This document shows positions 62,999 through 64,000 of a stretch of 64,000 bases of DNA, in pieces. Origin of the DNA: Pseudomonas sp. M30-35 (GTDB lineage Bacteria > Pseudomonadota > Gammaproteobacteria > Pseudomonadales > Pseudomonadaceae); the NCBI RefSeq assembly GCF_002163625.1, contig NZ_CP020892.1, positions 2,108,001 through 2,172,000 on the forward strand. Reading direction: 5' to 3'. Within the stretch, counting starts at the first letter, position 1, and each line of letters starts with the position of its first letter. The translations under genes were made by a program, and so were the position numbers. The notes beneath the pieces are model-generated. The model worked only from the letters and a program-made list of their open reading frames with translations. It did not search any database and was not told the DNA's origin.

Positions 62999-63267
62999 AG
63001 GTTTGGCCTCAACAGGGCGGCAAGGTTGCCGCGTGATCGATAACAAAGAATGAATAGCAGTACAGCAATTGCTGTTTGCCATAGGCTGACTGGTGGCTTG
63101 TAAAGCAAGATTTCAAGACCTGCACAGAGCAGGGCAGCGATAAGCAGGCAGGCAATTAGCGATATCCCGCGCCGAATGCGCCCTCCGTTACGTTGGAAAC
63201 ACAGAAGACGCATGGCTGATGCGATATAAGCAACAGCGGCTAGCAGTGGCATGAGATTGGCAAACAT
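62995..63267 (-). CDS. Putative phage holin (Phage_holin_3-type)
   Basis: 90 residues from ATG 63267, with three hydrophobic segments (LMPLLAAVAYIASAMRLL, ISLIACLLIAALLCAGL, WQTAIAVLLFILCY). Directly upstream of the endolysin with a 4-base overlap; typical place of a holin. Starts 2 bases after the next gene's stop. Confidence 0.75.
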   Translation of the reverse strand: MFANLMPLLAAVAYIASAMRLLCFQRNGGRIRRGISLIACLLIAALLCAGLEILLYKPPVSLWQTAIAVLLFILCYRSRGNLAALLRPNL

Positions 63268-63269
63268 AA

Positions 63270-63635
63270 TTACTGTCCTCCTCCGCGCTTGAACCAAGCC
63301 GGTAGAAAGCCTGAAAAATCTGTTTTCTGGATAAGCTCTAGGGCTTTGAGTGCTATGGGGACAACCAAGCACGCACCAACAAAACCACCGGGACCGGTTT
63401 GGGTTATAGGGGTTTGCGTGACGATTTCAGAAGCGCTCACATAGCCCACGCAAGCTGAGATAAGTAGGCCAATAATGCGTTGCCATGGCTTTATCTCGCT
63501 CTGATGCATGGCAATCAGAGCAGCCCCTATGATTGATCCGAACAGGGCATTGCCGTCGATCAAAGGCATACAGCCTGCAATACCCACGCTCGCTGCAGCG
63601 GCGCACATGACAGCACCTGTGGTTGGCTCAGACAT
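63270..63635 (-). CDS. Second holin-like membrane protein
   Basis: 121 residues from ATG 63635 with four hydrophobic segments (AVMCAAAASVGIAGC, ALFGSIIGAALIAM, IIGLLISACVGYVSA, GFVGACLVVPIALKALELI). Resembles Phage_holin_8-type proteins. Paired with the 63267 gene, it may be the holin and the other an antiholin, or the reverse. Confidence 0.7.
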   Translation of the reverse strand: MSEPTTGAVMCAAAASVGIAGCMPLIDGNALFGSIIGAALIAMHQSEIKPWQRIIGLLISACVGYVSASEIVTQTPITQTGPGGFVGACLVVPIALKALELIQKTDFSGFLPAWFKRGGGQ

Positions 63636-64000
63636 TACGCCTCCATACAACTGTTTGGTCAGGCCCATCGGCCATGTCTATACCAACGAGCGGCAAGCGG
63701 TTGATACGGTCGACTACCTCACCCAACAACGCAGGGCTGTAGCGTTGACCGAGCGCAAAGCCAAGAGCACGGGCGCAGAACTCGCTGCAGAACATGCGTT
63801 TCGGGTCGTCAATGGCCATGGGCAGGATCTGGCTGGCCATAATTCCAAGCCAGTCATAGCCTTTGCCCTGGTGATTTTTAAACACCTCCTCGATCAGTTC
63901 TGAATGTGCCCAAGGCAATGGGATCATGTGCCAATGATCTGGGTTGAAGTCGATTCGTTTGGCGCGTACGCCACCATCCATAGCCGAGGCTGAGAGCCAG
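63628..64000 (-). CDS. YiiX/YaeF-type permuted papain-like protein, N-terminus beyond the window
   Basis: The frame is open to the right edge (WLSASAMDGG... reads in-frame through 64000), so the gene is partial. The visible part has HMIPLPWAHS and the catalytic-Cys region DPKRMFCSEFCARALG of the permuted NlpC/P60-like (YiiX) family. Probably a peptidase/amidase or lipid-modifying member located beside the holins. The apparent start at 63981 is only an internal Met. Confidence 0.6.
   Translation of the reverse strand, partial: WLSASAMDGGVRAKRIDFNPDHWHMIPLPWAHSELIEEVFKNHQGKGYDWLGIMASQILPMAIDDPKRMFCSEFCARALGFALGQRYSPALLGEVVDRINRLPLVGIDMADGPDQTVVWRRNV

Noticed and set aside
47409..64000. R-type pyocin instead of prophage
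   Set aside because: An integrase at tRNA-Leu, a repressor/Cro switch, a replication primase, a methyltransferase and P2-order tail genes point to a full temperate phage; the capsid genes are expected beyond the window.

Overview
The window is chromosomal DNA of a Pseudomonas-type gammaproteobacterium carrying the left part of an integrated P2/phiCTX-like temperate phage. The host assignment rests on the gene order ligA - HU - ffs - dnaX - ybaB - recR - acyl-CoA dehydrogenase (established Pseudomonas order, from memory), on FecI/FecR/TonB iron signalling, and on moderately GC-rich codon use. No database search was possible, so the species is not named.

Positions 1-37,589 are host DNA. Housekeeping genes are the 3' part of ligA, an HU gene, the 4.5S SRP RNA, dnaX-ybaB-recR, miaE, lpxH/ppiB, glnS, cysS, folD and a tRNA-Arg/His/Leu cluster. 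Accessory modules lie between them. (i) An iron module, fecI-fecR-TonB receptor, has Fur-box-like sites before fecI and before the receptor gene. (ii) A multidrug efflux operon (marR - NodT-type outer membrane factor - emrA - emrB) sits behind two identical 12-bp palindromes. (iii) There is a periplasmic formylglycine-type sulfatase. (iv) A glycerol-type ABC importer (GlpSTPQUV-like) has a matching -24/-12 sigma-54 promoter and a divergent AcoR-like enhancer-binding protein; five TGTTCA hexamers between them probably form its binding site.

From 37,590 to the right edge is a prophage integrated at the tRNA-Leu gene. Moving right there are integrase, a cytosine-5 methyltransferase with an internally repeated target-recognition region, small early genes sharing a hairpin leader, a large primase/helicase, an Ogr/Delta-type late activator, a YmfL/CII-like regulator, a Cro-like protein, and a divergent repressor whose candidate operator fills the spacer of the early promoter. 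Next come an AT-rich gene with a PD-(D/E)XK nuclease motif (probable cargo, candidate defence gene) and the P2-order tail genes, all leftward: D, U, T, E/E' (with a T-TTT-TTG frameshift site), FII, FI, fibre chaperone, fibre, I, J, W, V, a small AT-rich cargo gene, S and R. The lysis cassette follows (nested spanins, endolysin, two holin-like membrane proteins). The capsid and packaging genes and the right attachment site must lie beyond 64,000.

The most informative non-gene signals are two near-identical dyads upstream of the V and FI operons, exactly where P2 has Ogr-activated late promoters; the complementary loss of key ATPase motifs in the two ABC ATP-binding subunits; and the repeated CGGCAA-loop hairpins in front of three consecutive early prophage genes.
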